Made by a program: the position numbers and the translations under genes
Assembly (NCBI GenBank): GCA_012274445.1
Contig: JAAROD010000015.1
Coordinates: 1-64,000 of the forward strand
DNA: 64,000 nucleotides
Direction of reading: 5' to 3'
Origin: Sclerotiophoma versabilis
Lineage: Eukaryota > Ascomycota > Dothideomycetes > Pleosporales > Didymellaceae
The notes under the pieces: model-generated
The model's input: the letters and a program-made list of their open reading frames with translations, nothing else
The model's database searches: none
Told to the model about the DNA's origin: nothing
Shown: positions 1 to 14,100 of the stretch, piece after piece
Layout of the letters: the number at the start of each line of letters is the position of its first letter
Numbering within the stretch: position 1 is the first letter of the stretch

Positions 1-1056
1 TTTAAGTTAGCTAGTAGTAAGTAGGTAGAGAGTTAGTAGGTAGAGAAGTAGAGAAAAGTAAAAGAGAAAAGAAAGAGAGAGGGAAGAAATTATATACCTA
101 TACTAGTACTACTAGTATAGAGACTATACGCACTTAGTATATAATAGATTTATAGGTAAAGTAGAGAAATAATCTAAGTCTACTAAGTTAAAACCTAGAA
201 TTAGTAGCTATCTCTTCTCTTCTAGTACTTTATATTTATATTATTTTATTATTATTATTAATAAAAGGTAGTTCTATTAATTCTAAGTTTTAAATTAGTA
301 TCTTACTTTATCTTAGGTTTTTAGGTATATAGTAAAGAATAAATCTACTTACTATTAATAAGCTCTTTATAATATCTTAGGCTATCTACTATAAAAAACT
401 TATAAGTTAACTAAGTTAATACTAGAATAATACAGCTAGCTTTAAAGTTATCTCTAAAATCTACTATACTAGTCTAATATTTTGCAAACTCTAGTATAAG
501 GTTAGAATTTATTATTCTAGAAGACTAATTCTCTTATATCTATTTACTATTATTCTAAGGCTCTATATAAGTTTAAACCTATTAGATTTACTTTACTTAA
601 ATATAGAGATACTTATTCTATAGGTATACTTAAGTATTATAAATAGTAAATTTATTTCTATAGAGTATATCTAGCCTTTATATATACACTCTGCTTAAGC
701 CTTTAATATTCTATTTTAGATAGTAATTAAATAGTATTAAGTAGGTCTAGTACTAGGCTTTACTCTATTATATATTAATAGTAGATTAGTATAATACTAT
801 TATAGAGCCTATATATATTAGCCTATAATTATTACTTATATTATAGTTTCTATAGATATAATTAAATACCTTTCTATTAGTAAAATATATTATATAGTAG
901 GTTACCTAAAACTATTATATAGCTAGAATCTTAGATAGAAATAGTTATACTTATATAGTCTTTTATTTACTTAGATTACTTAAGTTAAAATTAAGCTATC
1001 TCTATTACCTTACTATTTTATATTTAGTAATAGGTAATCTATACTTAGTTACCTTA
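1..1056. other. RIP-degraded AT-rich DNA, unassigned
   Basis: No gene is visible. All frames are broken by TAG/TAA, and CpA/TpG are nearly absent while TpA is abundant, which is the footprint of repeat-induced point mutation. This stretch and the DNA after position 8097 are the two sides of the insertion site of the Gypsy element at 1057-8097, so they should once have been continuous. I could not assign the older repeat to a family. Confidence 0.7.
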
Positions 1057-1369
1057 TATAAGAAGCTAGCTGCTAAAAGCTATATATAAGTAGAAACTAA
1101 ATAAATTTAATACCTATCTACTTGTATAGAGTTTTATATATATATACTAGAAGGTAGAAGATATATAGAACCTATTTATAGAGTCTATAATTCTCTAGTA
1201 GCCTTTATAGTAGTAAGGTAGGCTCTAGTCTAAAGAGTTTAGAAGGCCTATTATAAAGACTAAAATTACTAGAGTTCTGCTAAGAACCTATAGAGCTAGA
1301 GCGTAATTAGCTAGAGTGCCTAAGGCCTTCTTTACGCTAAGGCACTAGTCTAGAGCCTAGCCTATTATA
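1057..1369 (-). repeat. 3' LTR of the Gypsy element
   Basis: This 313-bp terminal repeat matches 7777-8097 almost base for base. It is the downstream LTR because the reverse transcriptase reads on the minus strand. Its outer edge abuts the CCTTA target duplication. Confidence 0.92.
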
Positions 1370-1879
1370 GTACCTCTTTACTATTTCTATATTTATAAAT
1401 AAACTTTTAAAGTAAAATAATAGACTAACTAGCTTAACCTTATATTCTCTGCATACTTATCTACTACTATTATACTTCTTTACTTATCTTTCTACTCTAC
1501 TTCTTCTATACTTTACTCTTACTTTATCTTACTATAGTAGGCTCTAGTAAGTATAAAGCTAGCTCTAGCGCTAGTTCTATAAGTTATTATACTTATCTTC
1601 TTAATTATAGTACTTTTCTCTAGTAAAGCAGAAGCTTATAAGGCTATTTATAGCTTTATAGTAGTAGCTTTCTTACTTTAAAAAGTATATATAATATATA
1701 ATACCTTTATCTAAATATCTACTAACTACTTATTTACTATAGCCTAGTAAGAAATTCTTACTCTATTTCTCTACTCTACTAAGCTATATTATTACTAATT
1801 CTAATAATAAGCTTTTTAGTAATATTAATTTTAATACTCTTACTACTACTATTAATAGTTCTAGTAATATAATAGATAA

Positions 1880-2445
1880 TAAGCCTAAGCCTAAAGACTC
1901 CCTTAGCTATGCCTAGTGCACTCTTAACTACTAGCTCTATAATATTAATATAGATAAGTTAACTTATTCTAAGTATAAGTATAAGAAGTACTACTACTAT
2001 AAAGTAAGTTCTATAATCTCTTTATTCTTTAAGTATATTTTCTTCTACCTAGTTAGTTACTAATCTCTAAGTTCTATAGGCCTCTTATAAGACTTTTAAG
2101 TCTACTACTACTATTTACTATCTTTATAAGATCTAGCCTAATTCTAAGTACTATACCTTCTTTCTTACTAGCTTAGTATTTACTAAGAATAAGTATACTC
2201 TCTATTACTACTAAAATTTAGTAATAATATAAGATCTTCTATCTTAGCCTAGTAATAAGCTTAGGTACTATACTAACCTCTTAGACTATAAGGCTAAGGT
2301 TAAAAAAGAGCTTAAGATTTCTAATAATATTCTTAGTATAACTTATAAAGGTATAGATTTATAGAAGTAGATATTAAAAAAGATATACTCTAACTATAAG
2401 GTTCTAGAGGAAATTCTTATTTAGAATAAGCTACTTATAAGTTTC
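1880..2445 (+). pseudogene. Degenerate plus-strand reading frame inside the Gypsy element
   Basis: The element's genes run on the minus strand, but a plus-strand frame between its pol region and 3' LTR reads for well over 100 codons. It is interrupted almost only by TAG/TAA, as expected if CAG/CAA codons were hit by RIP. The part from 2086 onward reads YKTFKSTTTIYYLYKI, a stop, then a Lys/Leu-rich stretch ending near 2440. I do not recognise the product. It could be an antisense accessory gene of this Gypsy lineage, or a chance shadow, since RIP DNA poor in C and G can give long low-complexity frames. Confidence 0.35.
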
Positions 2446-5400
2446 TTCTTAGAAATTATTATTTTTATTTTAGTCTAGCTAATATTTATAGCTTAACTTT
2501 CTATATAATGTATTTATTATATAGTCTATAACTTAAGGTATACTTACCTAAGCCTATAATACTTCTAAGAATAATATTAGAAATAATACTACTACTATCT
2601 ATTCTATAGTTAGAGCTTAGAAAGAAGAAATTATAGAGGCTACTAGAACTACTTAGGTTAAGAATTCTTCTAATAATAATTAGGAGATATATTCTATAAA
2701 CTAGTTAGTATCTATCTCTAGTATTTTTAGTACTCTAGTATACCTTTATAATAGGTTTCTCTATTAGTATCTATATAGAAATAACTAATCTCTAGTAGTA
2801 TAGTAAATAAAACTTTCTTTCTTTAGAATATTTCTCTTCTTCTAATTATATAGTTTCTTATTTTTTATATAGTATTTTCTTTTTAAGAGTTCTACTTCTT
2901 TATAGTAGCTATTTTATATAGTAGCTATATACTATTCTTCTTATTTAGAAGTATAGTATTTCTTACTAGAAGAGTCTACTAGAGAGTTCTAAGGAGAATT
3001 CTAAGAGGAGGTTTTTCTAAGTATTATAGCTTCTAGCTATTTCTATAATCTATCTATATAGAGTAAATAACTTTTTATAGTTAGATTTTAGTTTCTAGGT
3101 TCTCTAAGTATAGCCTTACTATACTACTAGGTACTAATAGTTCTTACTATTTATTCTAGATAGGCACTCTCTATAGATAGCCTTAACTTCCTATTCTTTA
3201 GTAAAAGAGCTATTATTACCTATAATTACTAGAGAGCTAAGTTATAGGTTATTATTTATTTATTCTTCCAAAGAGTTTTCTATATAGAAGTAGAGCCTAT
3301 CTATATAGAATACTAGGTAAATTCTTTTTTTAATATTAAGTTTTATATTATATAGAAAGATTATTTCTATTATAGTAAACTTTCTATTCTTCTAATCTAA
3401 CTTCTAGCTAGCCTAATTATTAGAAAAGTAGTTTTCTAGTTTTAGCTAGACCTTATTACCTACACAGAGTTAAGGTGCCTCTTTCTAGTATCTATTAGCT
3501 TAGAGTTTCTAGGCTTATTATACTTCTACTATCTTAGACTATATAAATCCTATAGTTTTAGTAAACTTTTATACTATTATAGCTGCTGCTTTTACTAGGG
3601 CTCTAGTATTCTAGTAGAGGTTCTTAGTAGTTAGGTCTAGGTCTTCCTGTACAGCGTCTATATTATACCTATACTAAATAAAGAAGAGACTAACACCTAT
3701 AGAACTTACTACTTATTTCTTAATAGTAATTTATACTACTAGTACCTAGTTTACTTAGTTATTCTAGGTCTAGTCTATATAGGCTTAAAAGTAAGCTTCT
3801 ATAACTAAGTTTATATATTTAGTACTACTATCTATTTATAGGTAGAAGGCTGTAAATAGTCTCTAGGTAATCTTTAATATCTAGTATATAGTTCTCTAGA
3901 AGTTACTTAGAAATTATAATCTCTAATTAGAAACTATAGTGTTTAGTACCTAATAGTATATAACTATATAGAAGATAAATATATTAAAGACTATTTCTAT
4001 AGATATATCTAAGAGGGGAATTAGAATTATATTCTTTAAGAGTTAGTTAGTAATAACTATTAAATTATTATTCTCTATACTTTCTAGTAGGTTAGTAATA
4101 AAGTCTATAGAGATTTTCTTCTATATATAACTTAGTAGTAGAAGTAGTTTTAATAGGCCTTATTTTAGTTCTTTTTAGAGTTTAGTTCTCCTATAAATAT
4201 TATAGTTAGAGATATACTAGCAGAGTGCTAAGAATATGCCTAGCTAGAAGTATAATTAGAATAAGATAGTAAATATATTTCCTTACTCTAGGTGCCCTAT
4301 TATAGGTAAGTAGTAGATATTATTTATAATTTATCTCTTTAGTACTTTAAAGTTAAGTACCTACTTTCTTCTCCTATAACACAGCCTACCTTTCTTATCT
4401 AGTAAGTATTCTACTAGAGAGACTTTTAAGTTAATCTATAGAGAAAACTTTTAAGTGCCTACTTATATAGCTTCTATTACTATCTAGTAGGTTTTATCTA
4501 TTTAGGTAGTTTAAGTCTATAGTATTTTAAATATATCTATATTATTATAAGGGCTTCTATTATATATATATATAGAGGTCTATTTATTAGTAGTTACTTA
4601 GTTTTATTCTTTAGCAGGTGCAGCTATAGTTTTCTTATTCTACTTCTATAGTATTAGTGCTAGCCTTTATTATCTTTATAAATAAGTAGTAACTAAGTAG
4701 CTATATATTATTAGTTAGGCTAGTTAGAAAGAGTTAGTATTTTAAAGGTAGGTAGTAAAAGATACTATAGCTTCTACCTCCTCTTCTACTAAGAGGGGTT
4801 ATATAACTATAGTAAATAGGTAGAGTAGTTAGAAGTATTAGGTTCTTTTCTAATTATTATTAGCTATATTAAGTATATTCTCTTTTCTTCTAGATAAAGC
4901 GTCTACTTAGCTATTAACTTTCCTTAGCTAGTATATAAAGGTTAGGTTAAACTAGCTAAAAAGGCTTAACTATTAGATATAGTATTCTATTAGAAGTCTA
5001 GATTTATAGAAGTATTCTAGATTCTTATAGTCTATAATAACTATAAAGTTCTTAACTTACTTTAGCTTAGTATTCTATTTCTATAGGCACTTAATAACTA
5101 CTAGTATTTTCTTATTATAGATTATATAGTTTACCTCTACTTTAGAATTCTTAGTAGAGAAGTAAGCTACTATTTAAAGAGTACTATCTTTACTAAACTA
5201 AGAGAGTACTTCTTCTATTACCTATTCAGAGGCGTTATATTCTAGGACTATCTTTAGATCTAGGTTAAAGTTAGCTAGAGTAGGTTCTATAATAAAGGCT
5301 TTCTTTATTATTTTAAAGGCTTTATATTAGGTAGGTCTCTATTTAAAGTTATAGTTCTTTCTAGTTAACCTTATTAAGAGTTCTACTATAAATAAGAATC

Positions 5401-5639
5401 TATTAATAAACTATTAGTAGAAGTTAGTAAATCTAAGGAAACTTTAGATACCTTTTACTATCTTAGAGGCTTTCTATACCTTAATTACTATAACCTTCTC
5501 TAAATTTATTTTAATACTCTTTCTAGCTTTAATAATAAATCTAAGGTATTTAGTAGACTAAAACAAGAATTTACTCTTCTCTATATCTAGATATAAGCTA
5601 GTTTTACCTAGTTTTTATATAATCTTAAGTACCTTCTAT

Positions 5640-5700
5640 TTATATTCTCTTTTACTTCTACTAGAGTAGATTAGTATATTATTAATATAAGTAGAGTACT
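5640..5700 (-). other. Gypsy reverse transcriptase catalytic box, inactivated
   Basis: The reverse complement reads YSTYINNILIYSSRSKREY, matching the conserved Y-I-D-D-I-L-I-Y-S region of Ty3/Gypsy reverse transcriptases. The two Asp codons are now AAT AAT (5678-5683), each a G-to-A change on the coding strand as RIP on the other strand would cause. Loss of both metal-binding aspartates abolishes polymerase activity. Confidence 0.88.
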
Positions 5701-7776
5701 ATTTATTAAGGTATTCTTAGAGTGTCTAGTTAATATACTATTAGAAGGTACTAGAAGTATTAGCTAACCTAAATAGTATTACTAACTATTTATAGAGGCT
5801 AAAGCAGGTCTAGAAGGTAGTTTTCTATTTATCTCTATTTACTATATAGATTTTATAAAAGGCTTAGATTATATTAACCTTAGTAAACTACTTTACCTTT
5901 AAGATTTAAGATAGTATCTTATATATTAATAGAAAAGAGTATTAGTTCTTCTTTATAATAGTATTTAGTACTTAGTAGTCTATATAAAACCTTAGTTCTC
6001 TACCTAGTTTCTTTATAAAGAGAACTAAAGCTAATATACTTAACTTACTAACCTATATAAATTCTTTATCTAGGTAGCTAGTTAGTTATTACTTAAGTAC
6101 TAAAAGTTCTTCTCTAGATATATTATAAAGTAGACTCTAGAGAATAGTAGCTAGTTTTCTATTTTCTTTTATTAACTCTATAAAGTAGTTAATATCTAGG
6201 CTTTAGTAAGAGGTAAGCTTATTAGCTTCTATTTTTAGAAATACTAGATATTCTTTTCTTATAAGCTTAGGTGCGTAATAGTTTATATTTTTTTATAAAT
6301 CTAGAAAAGATAATTCTATAGGTTAGATAACTAGTATTAATTAGTATATATACTATAGCTGTTTTATCTACTAGTATATAGAGGGATATAGGTTTACTAT
6401 CTAGCTACTGCTAGTAGAATTCTTTAAAAGATTTATTTTTCTTTACTTTCTTACTTCTTAACTTCTGTCTGCGTTTATAGGCAGAAGTAACTAGTTTTCT
6501 AAGTTAGATCTCTCTAATTTAGAGATTTCTTCTAAGGTATTAGTTATAGTTATAGCTTTTACCTAGATACTATTAGGCCTTTTTACTAGTCTAAGTTTAT
6601 ATTAGTTTATATAGTAGCCAATTTTTCTATAATATATATACTAGTTATTAGATCTCTATTTTTCTATTATTTCTTAAGGCTACTATTCTACTCTCTTATA
6701 GTTATCTAGTTCTATATAACCTATATAGGCCTTAGTAGCCTCCTAATCTATTTTATTATTATTATTAGGTTTTTTATTACCTCTATTAAAGTTTCTATTA
6801 ATATAACTTTATACTTATTATATATTAATATCTACTTTAGAGACTCTTACTATAAGTACCTAGAGGTTCTATTCTTCTAGAATATCTAATAATATTATTT
6901 TCTTTTAGAGATTTAGGCAGAGTGCTAATATATACCTTATCTTAAGGTTCTAGGTATTATTTTCTTCTACTATATTATACGCTAGTTAGATAAATTCTAT
7001 ATTAAAGGTTTCTAGAGACTAATTATATTTCTTTATTATAATTATCTAAAGCTTCTAATATAAGTATTTCTTAAATAAGAAGTTCTTATACTATTTATCT
7101 AGAAATACTTAGAAGTTATTTATTATTCTATTTAAGTTCTAATCTTTCTATAAAAGACCTATATATACAGCTTATCCTTCTAAACAGTTAAATATATATA
7201 CTACCCTAATACTAGAGTAGTCTTCTAGTAATATAAGTTTATTAATTATCTAGAATCTAAACGTCTAATATACTTATTTATTTTTACTAAACTTTCCTAT
7301 ATCTAGAAGTTTTATTAGTTAAGGTAAGTAGTAATACCTAATATTAGGTATTACTATTATAGATAAAGTATTAGAGTTTAAGTTCTATTAACTTATAAGC
7401 TACTATACTTAAGTTTCTACTAGGTAGGTAATATATTTCTAGAGTTAATTATCTTAAGACTTCTTAGGAGCGCTTATTAGAACTAGTAGCTTAGCGCTAG
7501 GTAGTGCTAATATATCCTCTAGTAACTATAACTATAGTAAATAGTTTACTAGGTTTATTATAGCTCTGTTTAGAGCCTCTTCTTACTATTCCTTAGAGAG
7601 AGTTATAATAGCTTAGTGTTATACTTTACTATAGATATCTAACCTTAAGTTATTTCTATTATATAACTTAATTCTGTAGTTTAATAGGCGCCTTATAGTA
7701 TTATTAATAGTTCTGTCTATTCTAAGTAGTACTCTTTAGTACGTGTTAGTAGAAGAAAAGAGTAATTAAATTTAAT

Positions 7777-8097
7777 TATAAGAAGCTAGCTACTAAGAGC
7801 TATATATAAGTAGAAACTAAATAAATTTAATACCTATCTACTAGTATAAAGTCTTATATATATATACTAGAAGGCAGAAGATATATAGAACCTGTTTATA
7901 AAGTTTATAATCCTCTAGTAGCCTTTATAGTAGTAAAGTAGGCTTTAGTCTAGAGAGTTTAGAAGGCCTATTATAGAGACTAAAATTACTAGAGTTCTAC
8001 TAAGAACCTATAGGGCCGGAGTATAATTAGCTAGAGCGCCTGAGCGCCTAAGGCCTTCTGTGCACTAAGGTACTAGTCTAGAGCCTAGCCTATTATA
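7777..8097 (-). repeat. 5' LTR of the Gypsy element
   Basis: This 321-bp repeat pairs with 1057-1369. It keeps a few less-mutated stretches, for example near 8013-8075, that the other LTR has lost. It is followed directly by the CCTTA target duplication. Confidence 0.92.
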
Positions 8098-8102
8098 CCT
8101 TA

Positions 8103-11100
8103 TAGTTAATATCTAAATATTACTAGTATATTACTACCTTTATTTTAGAAACGTACTTAATAAGTCTAAAAGGTATTTATTTTACCTTAGATAAGTTATT
8201 AGTATAAATAGTAAGTTACTAAAGTTAAATAGTTCTCTTAATAGTATATTATTATAGAACTCTTCTAATATAATAGCTCTTAGTATTAAATATATAGTTA
8301 TATAAATAAATAGGCTAGTATTCTTTATAAGTATTATAATATTAATAGTAAATTCTCTTATAGTTCTTATATAAGCTAAGTAGAGAGAACTAAATAGAAT
8401 TTATAATACTATTATATATATAATTATAATATATAATAATATAGGTATTATAAGTAGATAAAAGTATATTAAGTAAATATTATATACAGCTTCTAATAAT
8501 ATATATATTATATAGTTAAGTTTATTATTAAAGTACTAGTTAAGTATTCTTCTTTAATAGACTAGATCTCTATTATTATCTTAGATAAATACTATAATAA
8601 TAGACTATACTTTTATATCTACTTTATTAAAATAGATATTTAATAATAATAATAAAATAATAAGCCTAGCTGTGTAGAGAGTCCTATTACAGCCTACTCT
8701 TCTACTTTCTTATATCTATACAATAATATAGTTAGGCTTACTAAATTAAAATACTACTAGTAAAAATAGAATATAAATGCCTATAGAAAATATACTAGTA
8801 GTAATAAATACACTATCTAACGTAGACATAAATTTAGTTTACTATCTTATCTTTTTACTATTATCTATATTACTATAAATATATCTATAGTTTAATATAT
8901 ATGCTAAGATTTCTACTATAGATTAGGTATTAATATACACTAGAATCTTCTTTAGTTTCTAGTACTCTATTTATATATATTTAGCTATTTAACCTATAGT
9001 TATAGGCCCTCTATTAGGTAGATAATATACTTAGTAGTAAATATTACTACGCACTATTAATTTATAAAACGTGTTAACTAACCTAGATAGTCCTATAAGC
9101 TAGTACGCGTTTTCTTCTTCTTTTTATAGTAGAGTAGTAGATAATAATATTACTTACAATCTGTATTTTACTAGAATTTAGAGGTTTTTTAGATATAGTC
9201 TAAATATATAGTGAAATTATAGTATATAGTAGAATTTATTTACTACTATATATTCTAAACGCCTTAGTAAGTTTATTCTACTTATAAACTATATAAAGCT
9301 GTCTTAGCTAAGGCTTTCTAGTGTTACTAGTATAATAGAGGCTGTCTAAGTATAATATCCTTATTTCTATACTATAGTTCTAATTTATAATACTTTATAA
9401 TAAGTTATAATATTAATACACAGTACTGCTAGAAGTATAATAATAATAGTCTAGCTGTAGTTTAGAAAATAAGCTAGTAGTAGAAATAATAGACTTTTAC
9501 TAGATCTAGTACTAGCTATATAGGTAATAGTAATTAATCCTATTATAATAGTATCTAGAGCTTCTTTTTATTTACTGCAGAATTAAGTAGTAGAGCTAAA
9601 ATTTTCTTATAATAGTACTAAGTAATTTATACCTATTCTATCTTTAAGTTATTTATATAAAATAGTAGATAATACTATATATAAAGAGTTTATAGTATAG
9701 TCTATATAGAAGCCTAATACTTTATACTATTAACTTAATGTTTTAAAATATGCAGTAGCTATATTTTATTTTCTAGTAAATATTTAAGAAATATTAAGTG
9801 TGTATATACTATAGGTAGTCTCTAGTAAATATCTAGCCTATATCTCTATAGCTTCTGCCTTAGCTTTATTAATAATATTATCTATTTCCTCTTAAGATAG
9901 AGTCTGCAGTTTGCTATTATAAATACTAATCTTTCTACTAAATATAATAATTAAGTATTATATAGTGCTAATATTAATCTCTTAACTTATTTATTATATA
10001 GTAGCTTAAGATAAAACCTTACTTAGTAGTTATAATATCTTATATTAAATTCTATCTATATCTAGCTAAAGAAAGCTACTAGTTATAAGTTTCTAGTATT
10101 AGTCTTAGTAGAAAGTAGTAAGTTAATATTATAATATAGTATAAAATAGTTAAATTAACTATATATACTATATAAGTAGTAACCTAATCTTATAAAAAAG
10201 AAATTAATATACTATTTTTAGTATCTTATTATAGTTAAAGCCTTTATAGTAGTGTAGAACAATAGCTATAAGACTATTAAATAGAAATATATTATAAATA
10301 CTATTAGTAACTGTATTCTTATATTAGATACTTAGAATCTTAGTACCTCTAGCAGGCTAGCTACTTATAAAGTAGGCTAGATATAGTAAATATCTAAGGA
10401 ACTTTTAAATAAGTTTACTATATACTATAATCTATCTAATATCTTATAGATTAGTAATAGTATAGTCTTTATAAGTCTATTTCTATAGAGTAGTTATAAG
10501 TTAACTAGAAATAAAATTCTTATATCTTAATAATTAAGAAGATAAAGGTATAAATATACTATAGCCTGCTATAGATTAGGTAGCTTATTCTTCTATAGTA
10601 TCCTATAGAATCTTAGGTAGCTTAGTAAGGCTATTAATAAAGTATAACTACTATAGAAGTTTAAATATAACTATATATTTATTCTATACTATGCTTTAGA
10701 ACTATAATAATAATATTCTAATAAAGTAAATAGTAATATTATCTCTACTCTAATATATAAACGCGTCTAGGTTTTCTCTATATTAAAATTAACTAGTATA
10801 GTGTATAGTAGTAATTAACTAATTTATAGTTATTAGGTATTAGGTTATAAGGTAATTCTAAACCTATTAGTTAAAGTAATCTATAATATTCTAGTTTTTA
10901 GACTCTATAGTATAATATAGTTCTTATATATCTTTAATTTTCTATATCTATTAAGCCTCTTTTAATATTACTGCGTCTTCTATACTTATATATATAGTAT
11001 CTATAGTATTTATTAGTTTTATAAACTTACTTTAGTATACTTAGATTATAGATAGTCTTATAAACTTCTTTAGTATAGAAATATCTATAGTAAAATTATA

Positions 11101-14100
11101 TACCTCTTAAAATTTAGTACTTTATATATTTAAAGTAAGAACTACTATAAAGAGTAGAATAGATAGTTTAGTATTATTAGTCTAGGTTATTTATTTAAAA
11201 AGAGAAATCTAAAAGTTATAGTATAGTTACTCTAAATTAGATAGGAAGGTTTAATTATATTTATAGTCTACTATTAGAAATTCTTTAGTATTATTATAAA
11301 TATATTTATAAATTTTAGTCTATATATACTATTAACTAGAAGTAAGGTATATTATTCTTTAAATTAGTAAATCTCTAGATATAACCTAGGTAAAGAATAT
11401 AAATATCTTTTATAGAGTAATAGTATACTATAGGTTTAGGTTTTAATAAATATTAAGAAAAAAGAGTAGTATATTCTTTAGATACTCTTATATAATAGTA
11501 ATGCGTATATAGTATAATATTTCTACTATAGTATTCTACTATATTCTAACTATACTTTATACTATATAGTATAAGAAGTATAGTTATTATTCTTTATATT
11601 TCTTTAGTATCTGTATTAAAGCTATTACTTTCTTCTATAATAAAAAACTAGATAGAATATAGAGAAATCTTATATAGATAAGCTAAGAGTTAGTATATAA
11701 AGAAGAAGTTTTAGTAACTATATCTAGATACTAATATTAATCTTTCTTAGCCTATTATATAGCTAACGCTAGTTAGGCCTGTAGGCTTTATAGTTCTTTA
11801 CTATTATCTTTATAATTCTACTTTGATATATAGGCTGTTAGGTTAGTTATATTAGTAGTTAATATATTTATAGTTAAGTGTAGTTCTATTAAAAGTATAG
11901 TTGCGTTTTATAATAGAGTTAACTATAAAGCTTTAGAATCTAGGTTTATAGTAAATAAGCACGTAACTCTAAGATAAAGGAATTATAATAGAACAGCTAT
12001 AAAGAAGTATTAGCTATTAACTACTAATATATATATCTTATACTAGTTGCTTATAGTTTCTTATATAGCTCTAGTATTATACATCTTCTATAAGTATGCT
12101 TTTAAATTCTTTATAGCTATTAGGCTAGTTTTAATTATATTATAGTAGTTATACTAGTAGAAATTCTTAAAGAGTTTAAGGCTTAGAATAATATTAATAG
12201 TAGTAATATTATCTATAATAAAATTAGAGTATTCTGTCTTTATAGTATAACTTAATTATAGAGTTATAATTTCATTCTATATTAATTTACGTTTATATTT
12301 TCTAATACTATATTAATAGTCTAGGTAATTATTGATATAAGGTAGGACTATGCTTAGAAGTAAAGCGTATTAATAAAGGCTGTATGCAATAAATTAATAT
12401 ATAGTATTATATATAATAAATTTAGGTTTTAATATAGTAGTATAATATATATTATTTAGATTTAATTTTAACTTATATAAAGGTAGAATTAACTTATAGT
12501 TATATGCACAGACTAGAATAGATAAAGGTTATACTAGTTATATATTAGACCTGCTTATAGAGCTGCTAAGAATAGAGCCTACAGCTTTATTTAACTCTAT
12601 TCTTATTTACCTTTATTATATAATAGTAGTATATTTACTACATCTTACGCTAGATAAGTTAGATAGAAATCCTAATAACCTTAAGTTTATTTATAATATC
12701 TCTAGTTAAATAGGTTCTAATTCTTTAATTTTTAGTATAGTTTTAAGTTCTAGTAAATAACTATAGGCTTTTATTATACTATCTTCTAAATAAGTCTTAT
12801 ACTAAATTTATTAATATATATATAAGTAAAGGTTAATTTATATTATTATAAAGGTATATAAAGAAGAGTTATCTAAGGTAGAAGATAATAATAGTAGAAA
12901 TAGTGCTAGAGATAGTAATAAAAGAACTAGTAAGAAGAGAGTAAAGAGGTAGAAGACTAATATAACTTATAGACGCAATATATAAGTAAAAAAGTTAAAA
13001 GAAAGAAAATAAGTAGGCTTAACTAATAAGTAATAATAATATAAGACTTTCTTAATACAGCTATCTAGTATTAATAATAAAGTTATATAAAATATAATTA
13101 TAAAAGTAGCTGCTATAGTAACTAGAGATTATATTCTAGATTAGAAGGTAGTGTTAAAAGTCTAGCAGGTAAAGCTACCTAAAGCGCATTTACAGCTTAC
13201 TAAATCCTTACCTTATTTTAATATATTCTAGAGTAGCTCTCTAGTAGTTACGTATAATAATACTATCTTTTAAACTCTATTAGATCTCTCTTAAAGTTAA
13301 TCTAGCACTAGATTTAGTTAACTAGAAGTAAGAGGTTTTAGAAATCTTTTCTTAGCTGCGTAAATAAACTATACTATTAGTATTATTAGTAATATAAAAT
13401 ATTATTAGATTATAGTAGTAATATATAATAAGTATAATACTCTTAAGCACTAACTGCGTACTTATATAGCACTTTAGCATAGTTATAGTTATAGTTTTAC
13501 TACTATTACTAGAGAACAGCTATTTACTACTATATATATATAATCTAATAGATTCTCTACTATAAGAAAGTATTATACTATATAATAGAAAGAGTTTTAC
13601 TATTAGTTAAACTATAGTAAACGCTAGTTTATATTATATAAAAGGTTTAGTATTAGTATATTAATACTTCTACTAAGAAGTGCTATTACTAACTCTTTTA
13701 TTAAATATTCTTTACTAATAAGAAAGTTTATAGACTAGGTTAAAATAATTATAGAGTATAATAAGGGTGTCTTTACTAGGTATAATAAGATTAAAAGCTT
13801 ATATACTTCTTATATAATAGATAGCTACTCTTCTACTAAGTTATATCTTAAGTAAATAACTAACCTAAAGTTATAAGATTATAACCTAGAGTTAGTATTA
13901 TCTCTATAGAGTAATTTAGAGTATAATATTTAGGAGATTTTAGATAGTAAGAGTAGTAGTGTTATAATCTCTTCTACTTTACTTAATACTAAAACTTCTA
14001 ATTAATACGTAGATAAAATATATCTTATTACTCTTATTACCTTATATAATCTATTTCTTAAGGTTTATTTATATTTTTTAGTAGTTATAGAGTTTATAGA

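Larger units (their letters stand above)
1057..8097 (-). mobile_element. Full-length, RIP-dead Ty3/Gypsy LTR retrotransposon
   Basis: A 7.04-kb element bounded by two near-identical LTRs (1057-1369 and 7777-8097) and flanked by a perfect 5-bp target duplication, CCTTA, at 1052-1056 and 8098-8102. The coding sense is the minus strand: the reverse complement around 5660-5690 reads YINNILIYS, the Gypsy reverse transcriptase box (normally YIDDILIYS) with both catalytic aspartates changed to asparagine. Gag and protease should lie toward the right LTR, with RNase H and integrase to the left of the RT. All frames carry many TAG/TAA stops, so no protein can be made. The LTR ends appear as TATA...TATA, explained by TG...CA after RIP. 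The LTRs differ mostly by transitions. Element class and borders are well supported; the exact domain limits are not. Confidence 0.93.
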
